From Sulfuritalea sp. (GTDB lineage: Bacteria; Pseudomonadota; Gammaproteobacteria; Burkholderiales; Rhodocyclaceae): a DNA stretch of 12,258 nucleotides. Below are positions 1 to 5,897 of this stretch, in pieces. The position numbers and the translations under genes are program-made. The number at the start of each line of letters is the position of its first letter. Position 1 is the first letter of the stretch. Where the stretch lies: contig JAIPCS010000098.1 of assembly GCA_021738105.1 (NCBI GenBank), forward strand, positions 1 to 12,258. The letters are read 5' to 3'. Under the pieces are notes generated by a model. That model was not told the origin of the DNA, did not search any database, and saw only the letters and a program-made list of their open reading frames with translations.

Positions 1-1
1 C

Positions 2-139
2 GCCAACAGCGCTGAGCGCACGGCTTGGTTGCCCGCCTTCCTGGCTTACTACAACTCCCGCCGACCTCACTCGGCCCTCGGATACAAGCCTCCCGCTTCT
101 CGTCTTGGCGGGAACAACCTATTGCAACTTAACAGCTAG
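2..139 (+). CDS. IS481-family transposase, C-terminal end (partial, runs off left edge)
   Basis: The open frame enters from the left edge and stops with TAG at 137-139, leaving about 45 residues. It reads WLPAFLAYYNSRRPHSALGY, then KPPASRL and a final NNLL. The YNxRRPHSALG..PPASRL block is the conserved end of the DDE integrase core in IS481-type (and related IS3-type) transposases, just after the catalytic Glu region. The element would normally end shortly after the stop, but no inverted repeat can be confirmed because the left part of the element lies outside the window. Whether the transposase is intact cannot be judged. The family call is good; the exact IS is unknown. Confidence 0.85.
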   Translation, partial: ANSAERTAWLPAFLAYYNSRRPHSALGYKPPASRLGGNNLLQLNS

Positions 140-158
140 ACGACGTTTTGCAGCAAGT

Positions 159-189
159 AAAAAAGCCCGGCAAGCGCCGGGTTTTTTTT
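159..189. terminator. Bidirectional intrinsic terminator
   Basis: A perfect 6-bp GC stem, CCCGGC (166-171) and GCCGGG (176-181), closes a 4-nt AAGC loop. Six A residues (159-164) precede it and eight T residues (182-189) follow it. It can therefore work as a rho-independent terminator on either strand. On the minus strand it lies 10 nt beyond the stop of the alpha/beta hydrolase and would end the five-gene run. On the plus strand it would stop read-through from the IS481-type transposase. Confidence 0.9.
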
Positions 190-198
190 GGCCGCTAC

Positions 199-1011
199 TC
201 AGGCCCGCAACACGTCCAGCTTTGCCATCCAGTCCAGTACCTCCCGCACGGTTTCATCGGGTCGCTCAAACGGAAACAGATGGGAGCCTTCGAGCCAGCT
301 GACGCGTCCCTGCGTGACCTGTTGAGTCGCCTTCATGCCGACCAGATTGATTTCATGCGAATGATTCCCACCGATGAAAGCGATAGGGCCGCCGGGCGGA
401 TGCAGGCGTAAATAGGACACCAGCCGATGCGGAACGGTTGCATAGATTTCCGCTTCGATGTTGGGTCGAAACTTCAGGCGGCGTTCCGTCCCCGTTCTGT
501 CGGCAGGATCCGGCTCGGTTCCGAAACGAATATAGTCGCCCAATATTTCCGGATGCCAGCTGGCGAACATGGGCTTTCTGGCGAAATGCCGATGCGCTTC
601 ACCGAGATCGGGCCAGCGATCCCGGCGCTTTACCGCCTGGAAAGCCGGAGACAGGCGCTGCATCATTCCAGCCGCCTTCGCTATCGTGACCAGTCCGGCT
701 TTCCATCCATAGACAACGGGTGAGTCCAGCAAGACGATGCCTCGTACCCGTTTCGGGCGTTGGCCGGCCGCGAGCAGACTCAGATAGCCACCCATCGAGT
801 GTCCGACCAGCCATAGCCCGGACTCGGGCAAGCTATCGATCAGCGTGGTCAACTGGTGCGTCATGCCACGCCAGCTTCGATCGACAGGGAATTGCGTATC
901 GTGACCAAAGTGCTCAACCGCCGCCACTTCATGACCTGCCGCTCGCCAGCCGTCAAACAACTGACGATACGTCAGCGCGCTATAGCTGTTGGCGTGCGAG
1001 AAAACAATCAT
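199..1011 (-). CDS. Alpha/beta hydrolase
   Basis: A serine hydrolase of the alpha/beta fold, about 270 residues, probably cytoplasmic as no signal peptide is seen. The chosen start gives MIVFSHANSYSALTY, where SHAN sits after the first core strand and supplies the oxyanion-hole region. The nucleophile elbow GHSMGG puts the catalytic Ser near residue 72. The likely catalytic His is near residue 244 in WLEGSHLFPFERP. The catalytic acid is less clear; an Asp in LLDSP or a residue near NHSHEIN is possible. The ATG at 1011 overlaps the TGA of the upstream GIY-YIG gene as ATGA, arguing for translational coupling. A GTG at 1053 would add 14 residues but needs a 46-nt overlap and adds nothing conserved. 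The substrate cannot be told from sequence. It is the last gene before the terminator at 159-189. Confidence 0.88.
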   Translation of the reverse strand: MIVFSHANSYSALTYRQLFDGWRAAGHEVAAVEHFGHDTQFPVDRSWRGMTHQLTTLIDSLPESGLWLVGHSMGGYLSLLAAGQRPKRVRGIVLLDSPVVYGWKAGLVTIAKAAGMMQRLSPAFQAVKRRDRWPDLGEAHRHFARKPMFASWHPEILGDYIRFGTEPDPADRTGTERRLKFRPNIEAEIYATVPHRLVSYLRLHPPGGPIAFIGGNHSHEINLVGMKATQQVTQGRVSWLEGSHLFPFERPDETVREVLDWMAKLDVLRA

Positions 1012-1310
1012 CGCGCACTGATTTTGTGGTTGCCGGTAACGGATGGAAAGCACGTCATCCGGGCGGCCTGAGCGCGCTTTTGCATAGGTGTCAGCTGCTT
1101 GATACGGAACTCGGCTTTCGAGGCGGACGAACGATCGGAATGGGCTTCCGCGCCCAGTATTTTCACAGGTGGATGGGCGCGTGTATAGCGCGCACCCTTG
1201 CCCTGCCGGTGGGCCTGAAACCGTGATTCAAGGTCGACGGTAATCCCGGTATAGAGACTGCCGTCGGTACACTCGATCAGGTAAACGAACCAGGTCTTGC
1301 TTGATGTCAT
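1008..1310 (-). CDS. GIY-YIG domain protein (YhbQ/UPF0213-like)
   Basis: A single-domain GIY-YIG protein of about 100 residues, the size of stand-alone YhbQ/UPF0213-type proteins, which are thought to be small DNA nucleases. The two-part motif appears as WFVYLIECTDGSLYTGIT, with VYL in place of GIY and YTG in place of YIG. An Arg follows in DLESRFQAH, and the metal-binding Glu lies in KAEFRIKQLT, so the catalytic set looks complete. No DNA-binding or extra domain is attached. The ATG at 1310 was chosen because homologues typically begin a few residues before WFVYL; a TTG at 1322 would add four residues. Its stop overlaps the hydrolase start as ATGA. It starts 21 nt after the upstream acidic hypothetical gene. 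Substrate and biological role are unknown. Confidence 0.88.
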   Translation of the reverse strand: MTSSKTWFVYLIECTDGSLYTGITVDLESRFQAHRQGKGARYTRAHPPVKILGAEAHSDRSSASKAEFRIKQLTPMQKRAQAARMTCFPSVTGNHKISAR

Positions 1311-1331
1311 CGTTGTGTTCAATCCGCCGCT

Positions 1332-1781
1332 TCAGGTCAGCAGCGGATGCATCCAGACCAGCAGCACCTGCCCTTGCGAATCGGCAAGACGCGCCAAATC
1401 GGCAAGTTCCATCACCATGGCTTTCACTTCTTCGCTGTCCCACTGTTCCTGCTCGAATTCCTCAGTGGCTGCCAGTTCTTCTCCAATCAGTTCGAGCGCG
1501 TCTTCATCGAGCGTTGCCAGACGCTCCGTGACCTCGTCGGCCATTCGCAGCACGATGCCGTTTTCGTCACCGATATAGACCGGCTCATACTGACCAGCCG
1601 CATCTTCGAATTCGTCACCGGTGAGCAGGCAATGCAGCGTGACTATTTTGGCCGTATCAATATTTCGGCGTTCGATACCGCTCCATTCGTCTACCGGGTG
1701 CGCAGAGTCCCCGACGGCAGAGTATTCATCTTCCTCGGCGGCAACGATGTTTGTCAGTATTCCCAAAACAATTTCTCCCAT
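1332..1781 (-). CDS. Conserved-looking acidic hypothetical protein
   Basis: 149 residues, not recognised. It is rich in Asp and Glu throughout, notably EEDEYS near residue 17, GEELAATEEFEQEQ around 100-112 and DSEEVKAM just after. The first ten residues (MGEIVLGILT) are hydrophobic but too short for a convincing signal peptide, and the body looks soluble. The C-terminal third should be mainly helical and ends VLLVWMHPLL. It starts with ATG at 1781, 58 nt after the stop of the RNase HI-like gene, with only a weak ribosome site, and it ends 21 nt before the GIY-YIG start. Its place in a tight same-strand run suggests co-transcription. No function is proposed. Confidence 0.72.
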   Translation of the reverse strand: MGEIVLGILTNIVAAEEDEYSAVGDSAHPVDEWSGIERRNIDTAKIVTLHCLLTGDEFEDAAGQYEPVYIGDENGIVLRMADEVTERLATLDEDALELIGEELAATEEFEQEQWDSEEVKAMVMELADLARLADSQGQVLLVWMHPLLT

Positions 1782-1839
1782 GTTTCAAGCCTGTCGATCA
1801 TAGCGGATGCGGGCTTCTCGCTCTGTTTCAATTGAATGA

Positions 1840-2307
1840 TCATTTCCTGCCGCGCCGACGTCGTGCGCTCTGGCGCGGCTTTTCCGCCAAACCCAGAGCC
1901 TGCCGCGCCAAGCGATCCGCGTCCCCGTTGCGATGGCGTGGAATCCATATCATTTGCACCTCATCGAATCGCTGCAGTGATTCGCGCGCCCGCTCTACCA
2001 GAACCAGCAGCCGCTGAATTTTTGTTGTATCGGAGCCGCTGACATAGCTGAGGCCGACAGCGCTGTCGCCACGCAATACGAGATGCCGGGAACCCGCTTC
2101 AAAACTGAGTTCCAACGCGACACAAAGCGCATACAGTTCGGCCTCGTTGTTGCAACCCATGCTCGGCATCAGGCGTGATTCCTCGGTGCGCACCCCGTCG
2201 GGAGAGAGCAACAGCACGCCAACGCCTATCTTGCCTGGATTGGGCAGTGCCGTACCGTCAAACCACGCCTGCCAGCGCGCCCGTGCAGCGGCAGGAGTCT
2301 GATTCAG
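1840..2307 (-). CDS. RNase HI-like protein, probable CTG start
   Basis: An RNase H-fold protein. RNase HI cleaves the RNA strand of RNA-DNA hybrids. The first ATG/GTG/TTG start in this frame is a GTG at 2217, but the frame stays open upstream and there encodes WFDGTALPNPGKIGVGV, the first RNase H strand with its catalytic Asp. A start at CTG 2307 gives 155 residues, the usual RNase HI length, and overlaps the upstream TGA as CTGA. Numbered from there, the four carboxylates are Asp17 (FDGT), Glu57 (NNEAEL), Asp81 (LRGDS) and Asp131 (NGDADRLAR), with the mobile His at 125 (PRHRNG). All catalytic residues are therefore present. The tail RQSARRRRGRK is strongly basic and could bind nucleic acid. 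The start codon is inferred; no clear Shine-Dalgarno site is visible. Whether it acts as housekeeping RnhA or as a paralogue cannot be told. Confidence 0.82.
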   Translation of the reverse strand: MNQTPAAARARWQAWFDGTALPNPGKIGVGVLLLSPDGVRTEESRLMPSMGCNNEAELYALCVALELSFEAGSRHLVLRGDSAVGLSYVSGSDTTKIQRLLVLVERARESLQRFDEVQMIWIPRHRNGDADRLARQALGLAEKPRQSARRRRGRK

Positions 2308-2624
2308 AACAGGCTGGCAACAACGAATCGATCGCGGGCGGCAAGTTTCTCCAGACCCTTGACCACCTCCATTGAGCCACCCTTTTTCATGATATGCGCC
2401 AGAAATGTCGTCAGGCCCTGAGACAAGGCATAGCCCGTCTCTCTCCAGTCGCGGCGAAAGTCTTCGAAATTGACGGTTTGTGCACTCAGCTTGCCGCTCT
2501 TCATCGGCACCAGCGTGACCCGATCACCTCGATGGCGAATGACGATGGCAGTGGTGCGATTTCCGTTGATGACGACCACAAGCTTCCCCTTCCTCGATTG
2601 GCGAATGACTGCCGGGCAACCCAC
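2304..2624 (-). CDS. Small hypothetical protein
   Basis: 106 residues from a GTG at 2624, not recognised. The first half (residues 13-50) reads as beta strands, KLVVVIN..TTAIVIRH..RVTLVPM, suggesting a small barrel. The second half is mostly helical and contains FRRDWRETGYALSQG and MEVVKGLEKLAAR. There is no signal peptide or membrane segment. An in-frame TAG lies at 2655-2657, so the gene cannot extend far upstream, and the GTG is the only conventional start near the front. Its TGA overlaps the putative CTG start of the RNase HI-like gene, which suggests the two are translated together. It would be the first gene of the minus-strand run. Confidence 0.62.
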   Translation of the reverse strand: MGCPAVIRQSRKGKLVVVINGNRTTAIVIRHRGDRVTLVPMKSGKLSAQTVNFEDFRRDWRETGYALSQGLTTFLAHIMKKGGSMEVVKGLEKLAARDRFVVASLF

Positions 2625-2718
2625 CTGAATGACGCCCGACTGACACGGGTGAGACTATATCCAGAGGATTCCGCTCGAGACTTTGAAAAAAAGTCCTTTT
2701 CAAGCCCAGCCAGAGCTT

Positions 2719-4632
2719 TCAGGACTTGGCTTCCAGAGTTTCCCAGCGCAGCAAGGCGGCGTCCAGCTCGACATCAATGGCTGCCAGCCTGATTTGAAGC
2801 TGCTGCAGGGGTTCTGCGGGCCCCTGATAAAAAGCCGGATCCGCCAGGCGTGCTTGCAAGTCGGCCTGCTCGGCCTCCAGGGCCGCGATGCGATCAGGCA
2901 ATTGTTCCAGCTCGCGCTGTTCCTTGAAACTGAGTTTTTTTCGCGCGGCAGGCTTGGCTTTTGCCGTCTCGCCAGCGCCGACTTTTATCTGCTGCTTGCT
3001 GTCTGCGCCTCCCCCGGCATCAAACCGTGCCGCGACACCCGCCGGCCGCTGTCGCAGCCAGTCGCTGTACCCCCCTACATATTCCTTCCAGTGTCCCGAG
3101 CCCTCGCTCGCAATGGTCTGCGTCACCACGTTGTCGAGAAACGCCCGGTCGTGGCTGACCAGAAACACCGTGCCCGAGTAATCCTGCAACAAAGCTTCAA
3201 GCAGTTCCAGGGTTTCGATATCGAGATCGTTGGTCGGTTCGTCCAGCACCAGCACATTGGCCGGCCGGGCGAACAGCCGCGCCAGCAACAATCGGTTGCG
3301 CTCACCGCCGGAAAGCGATTTGACCGGTGAGCGGGCGCGTTGCGGCGCGAACAGGAAGTCTTCGAGATAGCCGATCACATGCTTTTTCGAACCACCGATC
3401 TCGACAAAGTCCGAGCCGGGACTGATGACTTCGCTCAAGGGCGCTTCCGGGTCAAGCTGGGTGCGGAACTGGTCGAAGTAGGCGACCTCGATCTTGCTGC
3501 CCAGCTGTACTTTCCCGGCATCGGCAGCCAGCTCACCCAGGATCAGACGCAGCAAGGTGGTCTTGCCGGTACCGTTGGCGCCGATCAGGCCGATCTTGTC
3601 ACCACGCTGGATGCGACAGGAAAAATCCTGTACGACGCGCTTGTCGCCAAAACTTTTACTGACATTCTCGAGCTCCGCAACCAGCTTGCCCGAAGCGTCG
3701 CCACGCACCACTTTGAAATCCACCTTGCCCATCTGCTCGCGCCGTGCCGCCCGTGCCAGACGCAATTGCTCCAGGCGCTGCACGCGACCCACACTACGCG
3801 TGCGGCGCGCTTCGACACCCTTGCGAATCCAGATTTCTTCCTGCGCCAGCATCTTGTCGGCGCGGGCATTGGCCAGCACCTCTTCGTTGAGCATGAATTC
3901 CTTGCGCTGCTGGTACTCGACAAAGCTGCCGGGGAAACTCACCAGCTTGCCGCGATCGAGTTCAAGGATGCGCGTCGCTACGCCGTCAAGAAATACCCGG
4001 TCGTGAGTGATGAGCATGACCGCGCCCTGGTAGTCACGCAGCAGATCTTCCAGCCAAAGAATGCCGTCGACATCGAGGTGATTGGTCGGCTCATCGAGCA
4101 GCAGCAATCGCGGTTCTGCGACCAATGCACGGGCCAGTGCCACGCGTTTTTTTCCGCCACCGGAGAGTTCATCGACGCGGGCGTCGCCATCGAGCGCCAG
4201 ACGCGATATAGCCTGCTCGATACGCGAACTCAAGCGCCAACCGTCATTGGCTTCCAACTGCGTCTGCAAGGCCTGCATGCGGTCCATGGTTGCCGTATCG
4301 CCAGCGCCGACTTTGTGGGTGACCTCGTGGTACTCGGCCAAAATCCGGGCGATATCGCCCAATCCCGCAGCAACGGCTTCGAATACCGTATCGTGGGTGG
4401 CGAACTCGGGTTCCTGCGGCACATAGGCAATGCTGAGTCCGGGCTCCCGCCACACTTCACCATCGTCAAGCGAGCCGAGGCCGGTCAGGGCTTTGAGCAG
4501 ACTGGACTTGCCGCTGCCGTTGCGGCCGATCAGTCCGATGCGCTCGCCTGCATCAATTTGCAGGGCAGCGTGGTCCAGCAGCGCGACATGCCCGTAGGCC
4601 AGGCAGGCACGATCAAGAGTCAGAAATGGCAC
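2719..4632 (-). CDS. uup: ABC-F family ATPase Uup
   Basis: A soluble twin-ATPase ABC-F protein of about 637 residues, the normal Uup length. ABC-F proteins act on the ribosome rather than in transport. Uup is known in E. coli for lowering precise excision of transposons and for ribosome and branched-DNA roles. First ATPase: Walker A GRNGSGKS (about 36-43), signature LSGGG (156-160), Walker B with LLLLDEPTNHLD (176-187) and switch His near 210. A linker with many Arg and Gln residues spans about 240-310 (RRTRSVGRVQRLEQLRLAR). Second ATPase: GANGTGKT (351-358), LSGGE (440-444), LVLDEPTNDLD (461-471) and His near 494. The last 75 residues (EQRELEQLPDRIAALEAEQ onward) form the coiled-coil DNA-binding domain that separates Uup from EttA. 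Both sites look active. The start is GTG at 4632, with no strong ribosome site seen. Confidence 0.95.
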   Translation of the reverse strand: MPFLTLDRACLAYGHVALLDHAALQIDAGERIGLIGRNGSGKSSLLKALTGLGSLDDGEVWREPGLSIAYVPQEPEFATHDTVFEAVAAGLGDIARILAEYHEVTHKVGAGDTATMDRMQALQTQLEANDGWRLSSRIEQAISRLALDGDARVDELSGGGKKRVALARALVAEPRLLLLDEPTNHLDVDGILWLEDLLRDYQGAVMLITHDRVFLDGVATRILELDRGKLVSFPGSFVEYQQRKEFMLNEEVLANARADKMLAQEEIWIRKGVEARRTRSVGRVQRLEQLRLARAARREQMGKVDFKVVRGDASGKLVAELENVSKSFGDKRVVQDFSCRIQRGDKIGLIGANGTGKTTLLRLILGELAADAGKVQLGSKIEVAYFDQFRTQLDPEAPLSEVISPGSDFVEIGGSKKHVIGYLEDFLFAPQRARSPVKSLSGGERNRLLLARLFARPANVLVLDEPTNDLDIETLELLEALLQDYSGTVFLVSHDRAFLDNVVTQTIASEGSGHWKEYVGGYSDWLRQRPAGVAARFDAGGGADSKQQIKVGAGETAKAKPAARKKLSFKEQRELEQLPDRIAALEAEQADLQARLADPAFYQGPAEPLQQLQIRLAAIDVELDAALLRWETLEAKS

Positions 4633-4676
4633 GGGAGTAAAGCCGGGAAAGGAATGCAGGATTATAGGCGAGCAGG

Positions 4677-4682
4677 TAAAAT
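4677..4682 (+). promoter_or_regulatory. Possible -10 box for the tRNA-Arg gene
   Basis: TAAAAT lies nine nucleotides before the first base of the tRNA, in the short divergent gap between uup and the tRNA. That spacing suits a transcript starting a few bases before the mature 5' end. No good -35 match is seen about 17 nt upstream, so this is a weak call. Confidence 0.3.
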
Positions 4683-4691
4683 TCGTGCCTT

Positions 4692-4767
4692 GCCCTTGTA
4701 GCTCAGTGGATAGAGCGACCGCCTCCTAAGCGGTAGGTCACAGGTTCGATTCCTGTCTTGGGCGCCA
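4692..4767 (+). tRNA. tRNA-Arg (anticodon CCU)
   Basis: A full cloverleaf of 76 nt including an encoded CCA. Acceptor strand 4692-4698; D stem GCTC/GAGC (4701-4704, 4713-4716); anticodon stem ACCGC/GCGGT (4718-4722, 4730-4734) around loop CTCCTAA with anticodon CCT at 4725-4727; five-base variable region; T stem ACAGG/CCTGT with loop TTCGATT (4745-4751); 3' acceptor CTTGGGC (4757-4763); discriminator G and CCA (4765-4767). It decodes the AGG Arg codon. Oddity: GCCCTTG against CTTGGGC leaves two adjacent U-U oppositions in the acceptor stem (4696 with 4759, 4697 with 4758), while the rest pairs perfectly. It is transcribed divergently from uup. A short hairpin, CCCGC/GCGGG (4773-4786), follows but lacks a T run. 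Confidence 0.93.
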
Positions 4768-4852
4768 GGAGTCCCGCAAGTGCGGGGCGACACGCAGTAT
4801 TTGCGGTGCTCACCGCCAAACCTGATGTTGCCACTACCGCCGAAAGACGAAC

Positions 4853-5350
4853 ATGATCGCCAAACGCTATTTAAAGCTGTCCCTGATTCTGAGTTGCTTT
4901 CTGTACTCCTCCCTCGTTCTGCCGGCTGATACTCTTCTGGGCAAAAACGAGCTTCCGATTCACGATGCGGCCCGCATGGGTACCCGGCAGGATGTCGAAA
5001 GGATACTCAAGACCGACCCGAAGAGTCGTGATGCGAGAACAGAGCTGGGTGCAACTCCGTTGCACTACGCAGCGATGAATCTGGACGGGGGGCCACTGGC
5101 CGCCTTGATTGCCGCCGGAGCCAAGGTCAATGCCCGCGACAAGGATGGTCGGACGCCCCTGCACATGGCGGCGTTTTCTACACGCACCCAACATGCCATC
5201 CCCCTGCTTCAGGCCGGTGCCGACCCTCTGCTCAAGACTGATGCAGGTCGCGATGTACTGAGCCTGGCACGCAAGGTTCGCGCCGACGAGTTTGCCGGCG
5301 TGGTGTCAATCTGGATGCTCAAGGGCTGCAAACCGGGTAAAGCCTGCTAG
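4853..5350 (+). CDS. Exported ankyrin-repeat protein
   Basis: 165 residues beginning with a Sec-type signal peptide: MIAKRYLK, then a hydrophobic stretch to LVLPA, with cleavage likely before Asp26. The mature part is an ankyrin stack. ELPIHDAARMGTRQDVERIL is a capping repeat. A central repeat contains GATPLHYAAMN..GPLAALIAAGAKVNA (about 67-96), and another contains DGRTPLHMAAFSTRTQHAIPLLQAGAD (about 98-124). A degenerate last repeat contains GRDVLSLARK. Ankyrin repeats bind other proteins; in the periplasm such small proteins often partner with an enzyme encoded next door. The stop is only 2 nt before the ATG of the DUF411 gene, so the two are almost certainly one operon. A C-terminal CKPGKAC gives two Cys residues that could form a disulfide. 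The partner is unknown. Confidence 0.88.
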   Translation: MIAKRYLKLSLILSCFLYSSLVLPADTLLGKNELPIHDAARMGTRQDVERILKTDPKSRDARTELGATPLHYAAMNLDGGPLAALIAAGAKVNARDKDGRTPLHMAAFSTRTQHAIPLLQAGADPLLKTDAGRDVLSLARKVRADEFAGVVSIWMLKGCKPGKAC

Positions 5351-5352
5351 TC

Positions 5353-5862
5353 ATGCGCAGCACCCTGACGCTGGTTGCGTTTCTGACTGCTTTATCGCTG
5401 ATTGCACAGGCGCAGACCCCGGTCGAACTTCCGCCCGTGGTGATCTATGCCCCCAGCCCCTGTCTGTCCTGTATTGATTGGGCAGATCACCTGCGAAAAG
5501 GCGGCTTCAAAGTCACCATGAAGGAAACGCTGATCGCCAATATGCCACGCTTGAAGCGCTGGCTGAATGTGCCTTCAGACTTGGAATCGATCCACACCGC
5601 AACGGTCGCCGGCTACTTCCTCGAGGGATTTGTGCCGATTGAGGACGTGCTCCAATTGCTCAAGGAAAAGCCGACGGCACGAGGTCTGGCGGTGCCGGGG
5701 CTGGTTCGGGGAACACCAGGACGAGAGATTTCCAATCCTGTCTGCGAGACCGCCTGCGTCATCCTCGACAATGGAGGTCGGGAGAAGGATATCCGCCGTG
5801 AAGCGTACAACACCCTCTTGGTGGAATCGGACGGCAGCACCAGCATCTTCGCCCGCCACTAG
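5353..5862 (+). CDS. Exported DUF411 family protein
   Basis: 169 residues with a signal peptide (MRSTLTLVAFLTALSLIAQA, cleavage near residue 20). The mature protein matches the DUF411 pattern: VVIYAPSPCLSCIDWADHL, GGFKV, MPRLKRWLNVPSDLESIHTA, TVAGYFLEGFVPIEDVLQLL, then KPTARGLAVPGLVRGTPG. The fold is thioredoxin-like, and DUF411 proteins are often found with copper or other metal-handling genes. Two departures from the usual family pattern, as I recall it, are seen. The family Cys-x-Cys-Cys cluster is here PCLSC (two Cys), and the Cys of the typical SCHTA motif is Ile (SIHTA). A C-terminal extension past the usual glycine-rich end adds NPVCETACVILDN with two more Cys, which may replace the lost ligands or form a disulfide. 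It lies 2 nt after the ankyrin gene. Family call strong, function unknown. Confidence 0.88.
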   Translation: MRSTLTLVAFLTALSLIAQAQTPVELPPVVIYAPSPCLSCIDWADHLRKGGFKVTMKETLIANMPRLKRWLNVPSDLESIHTATVAGYFLEGFVPIEDVLQLLKEKPTARGLAVPGLVRGTPGREISNPVCETACVILDNGGREKDIRREAYNTLLVESDGSTSIFARH

Positions 5863-5897
5863 CCGCAACCGAGGGTTTCCACGACGGTTTTCTCAGA

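Noticed and set aside
720..1226. 168-codon plus-strand frame over the hydrolase and GIY-YIG genes
   Set aside because: It overlaps two well-supported genes on the other strand, and its Arg- and Ser-rich translation is typical of a shadow frame.
2677..2700. Hairpin GACTTT/AAAGTC between uup and the small hypothetical gene, possible uup terminator
   Set aside because: The stem is AT-rich and short, and the T run after it is interrupted on either strand, so it is too weak to call.
3340..4701. 453-codon open frame on the plus strand opposite uup
   Set aside because: It lies wholly antisense to the uup gene, whose two ATPase domains are fully conserved. Its translation has no recognisable domain. 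Long antisense frames are common opposite GC-rich genes.
4692..4767. tRNA-Arg gene as an integration (att) site
   Set aside because: No integrase gene or direct repeat of the tRNA 3' end was seen downstream in the window.
4773..4786. GC-rich hairpin after the tRNA as its terminator
   Set aside because: It has a 5-bp stem but no T tract, so termination there is not supported.
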